Below, piece by piece: positions 62,441-64,000 of a stretch of 64,000 nucleotides of DNA (position 1 is the stretch's first letter; every line of letters starts with the position of its first letter). Both the position numbers and the translations under genes were made by a program. This DNA is from Saccharomyces uvarum. Taxonomy: Eukaryota > Ascomycota > Saccharomycetes > Saccharomycetales > Saccharomycetaceae. The notes beneath the pieces are model-generated. The model did no database searches, was not told the DNA's origin, and saw nothing but the letters and a program-made list of their open reading frames with translations. The stretch spans positions 310,001 to 374,000 of the forward strand of contig OX365931.1 in NCBI GenBank assembly GCA_947243795.1, given 5' to 3'.

Positions 62441-64000
62441 CTACAAATTTCCTGGATGTTCATCTGATGTGATGACGTATACCCCTTTATCCTTTTCCTG
62501 ACAGTCAAATTTCTTGGTTTTCAAATCATTCCATTTTTTATGGGGAATTGCCCAACCACATCCCTGTGCTACCATAGCTGCAATATCATCACAGTACCCC
62601 AAGAGTGATAAATCGAATTCTGCGTGTTTGACAGGATCGCGGTTGATTAAGACCTGGGGCACGTGCGCTGGGATCATATTTACAATCTCGGACACTGGCG
62701 CCACTTTCAAGCTTGTTCCAATGCAAATCAATAAATCGCATTCCAAAATATCTTGACGGATGCTCTTGTGAAATTTGTTTGGTAGAGCTTCTCCAAAAAA
62801 CGTGATATCGGGCTTTAGGACACCATATGAGTTTAGTATATATGAGGGCTTTGCTAGGGCAGAATCTTGCATTGCTGTCCCATTAATCTTATTGGGTTTG
62901 GAAGTACTGTTATATCCTTCTGGGAAGTACTCTCTCCTTTTCTTATAACAATACGGGCATAATGGAAGCTCGAGATTTCTAATTTTATTGAATATTCTCT
63001 CGCCAGGTAGGTTCCAATGACAAGTAACACATGTGGCTGTGGCAAAAGAACCATGACATTGGACCAATTTATCAGCATTTATACCCGCGTAAGATTCTAA
63101 GTTGTCAATGTTTTGAGTATAATTCCTCAGCAATTTCCCCTTTGTTTGTAACATCTTAATAAAGCTGTGTAAGGGAGAATAAATGTTTTCTGGAGGTAAA
63201 ACCATATTTGCAATGTTGTAAAAAACGGAAGGGTCGTGCATAAATATATTATAATTGAAAACATCTTGAGGATCATCGAGCCCGAGATGTCTGATTTTTG
63301 AATAGAACCCTTCAGAAGATCTAAAGTCAGGGATCCCCAATGAGGTAGAAACACCTGCACCTGTCAGGACTAAAATTCTTTTAGCGGTATGTAATTTTTG
63401 AATAAAATGATCAATAGTGAAAAAATTGGACAATCTCAATCTTGTACATAAGACTTTATTAATGGCTCTTTGTAAATCTTTGATTAGACGAACTGTTTGC
63501 TTTTTTGCTAGAGGATCTTCAACATTGGTAGCGGATACTGTATTTTCCGAATCCTGTATATGCTCCGGTGTGCTTGTATGAACAATACTGTTGATGTTGC
63601 TTATTAGGGCTTGATCTTTGACTTCAAACCCCAGCAACTTGATCAAATAGTAAACGTATAAAGAGTTCAACTCTTCGGGTAAATAAGTGTCTAAGAATTC
63701 ATGTGCACCGTAGTATTTTAAAAACATTCGAGCATTCAGTGACTCTCGTTTAGTAAAGGACGGTCCATAGAAAATGCCGTTCGATGTGTTTTTACCAATT
63801 ATTATTGGTCCTAGGGGTGTTTCCGGTTTCAAAACCTCATTAGACATTGACGCTGCTGACGCTGCTGACACTGCTGTGGGGTCCATGTCACTAGCTGGTT
63901 TAAGCTCCATTGATGCTACTTGCCCGACTGCCGCCTGAGCGTATTCTTGATTATCAGCCTTATTGGATGCCATCGAGAAACCCGCCTGTGGCATTTTTAA
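62441..64000 (-). CDS. SIR2: Sir2, NAD-dependent histone deacetylase, 5' end outside window
   Basis: Deacetylates histone H4K16 and H3 at silent mating loci, telomeres and rDNA. 519 codons are visible; the frame reaches the window edge without an upstream stop, and S. cerevisiae Sir2 is 562 residues, so roughly 40-50 N-terminal residues lie beyond 64000. The Met at 63994 is internal, not the start. Counting from it: GAGVSTSLGIPDFRS (about 212-226), TQNIDNLE (293-300), the catalytic His in QCHGSF (314), zinc Cys in CVTC and CPYC (about 322-325, 349-352), and GTSLKVAPVS. The extreme C-terminus is DEHPGNL. Convergence between species is strong in the core, weaker in the N-terminus. Confidence 0.96.
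   Translation of the reverse strand, partial: LKMPQAGFSMASNKADNQEYAQAAVGQVASMELKPASDMDPTAVSAASAASMSNEVLKPETPLGPIIIGKNTSNGIFYGPSFTKRESLNARMFLKYYGAHEFLDTYLPEELNSLYVYYLIKLLGFEVKDQALISNINSIVHTSTPEHIQDSENTVSATNVEDPLAKKQTVRLIKDLQRAINKVLCTRLRLSNFFTIDHFIQKLHTAKRILVLTGAGVSTSLGIPDFRSSEGFYSKIRHLGLDDPQDVFNYNIFMHDPSVFYNIANMVLPPENIYSPLHSFIKMLQTKGKLLRNYTQNIDNLESYAGINADKLVQCHGSFATATCVTCHWNLPGERIFNKIRNLELPLCPYCYKKRREYFPEGYNSTSKPNKINGTAMQDSALAKPSYILNSYGVLKPDITFFGEALPNKFHKSIRQDILECDLLICIGTSLKVAPVSEIVNMIPAHVPQVLINRDPVKHAEFDLSLLGYCDDIAAMVAQGCGWAIPHKKWNDLKTKKFDCQEKDKGVYVITSDEHPGNL

Overview
This window is nuclear DNA from a budding yeast of the Saccharomyces sensu stricto group. Compact intron-poor genes, GTATGT/TACTAAC introns, T-rich origin motifs and an intron-bearing tRNA-Lys(UUU) all fit. 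Gene order and orientation match, as I recall the reference map, the stretch of Saccharomyces cerevisiae chromosome IV left arm from MRK1 (YDL079C) to SIR2 (YDL042C). Many residue differences, small length changes (for example Uso1 1780 residues, BDF2 637) and an Asn/Ser tract in Bdf2 that I do not remember from S. cerevisiae point to a sister species rather than S. cerevisiae itself. I cannot name the species. Names rest on recalled protein sequences and synteny; no search was run.

Layout: 0-8 kb has MRK1 (spliced), MDH3 and VAM6, with an ORE-like site and a strong ARS motif between MDH3 and VAM6. 8-14 kb has RXT3, RPL31A (spliced), the C/D snoRNA snR63 (identified from its guide to 25S A2256) and BRE1. 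14-24 kb has AHK1, a second strong ARS motif, YET3, BDF2, CBS1, COX9 and IDP1. 24-33 kb has PEX19, UBC9 (spliced), SYO1, RPS29B, TSR1 and RAD59. 33-43 kb has USO1, the hydrolase YDL057W and MBP1. 43-50 kb has PSA1, tRNA-Lys, MCH1, PBP4, SLC1 and LHP1. 50-64 kb has KNH1, STP4, SIT4, NPC2, MRP10, FAD1, MTF2, PRP11 and a SIR2 gene cut by the window end.

The genes are independent transcription units, not operons. Themes recur: ribosome synthesis (RPL31A, snR63, SYO1, RPS29B, TSR1, LHP1, several with PAC/RRPE promoter motifs), mitochondrial function (CBS1, COX9, IDP1, MRP10, MTF2), chromatin (RXT3, BRE1, BDF2, SIR2), peroxisomes (MDH3, PEX19), vesicle tethering (VAM6, USO1) and cell wall or lipid synthesis (PSA1, KNH1, SLC1).

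I found no transposon, LTR remnant, CRISPR array or foreign island, and no new multi-gene system. The most unusual DNA is in the PSA1-tRNA intergenic region: a 38-bp inverted repeat and, about 180 bp on, two overlapping GC-rich palindromes, one a perfect 32-bp palindrome centred on an ACGCGT cell-cycle box. Also worth a look are an in-frame ATG inside the MRK1 intron, hairpin-forming repeats in the SIT4 and BDF2 promoters, a 68-bp ATT microsatellite before NPC2, and GC-rich islands around MCH1 and SIT4.
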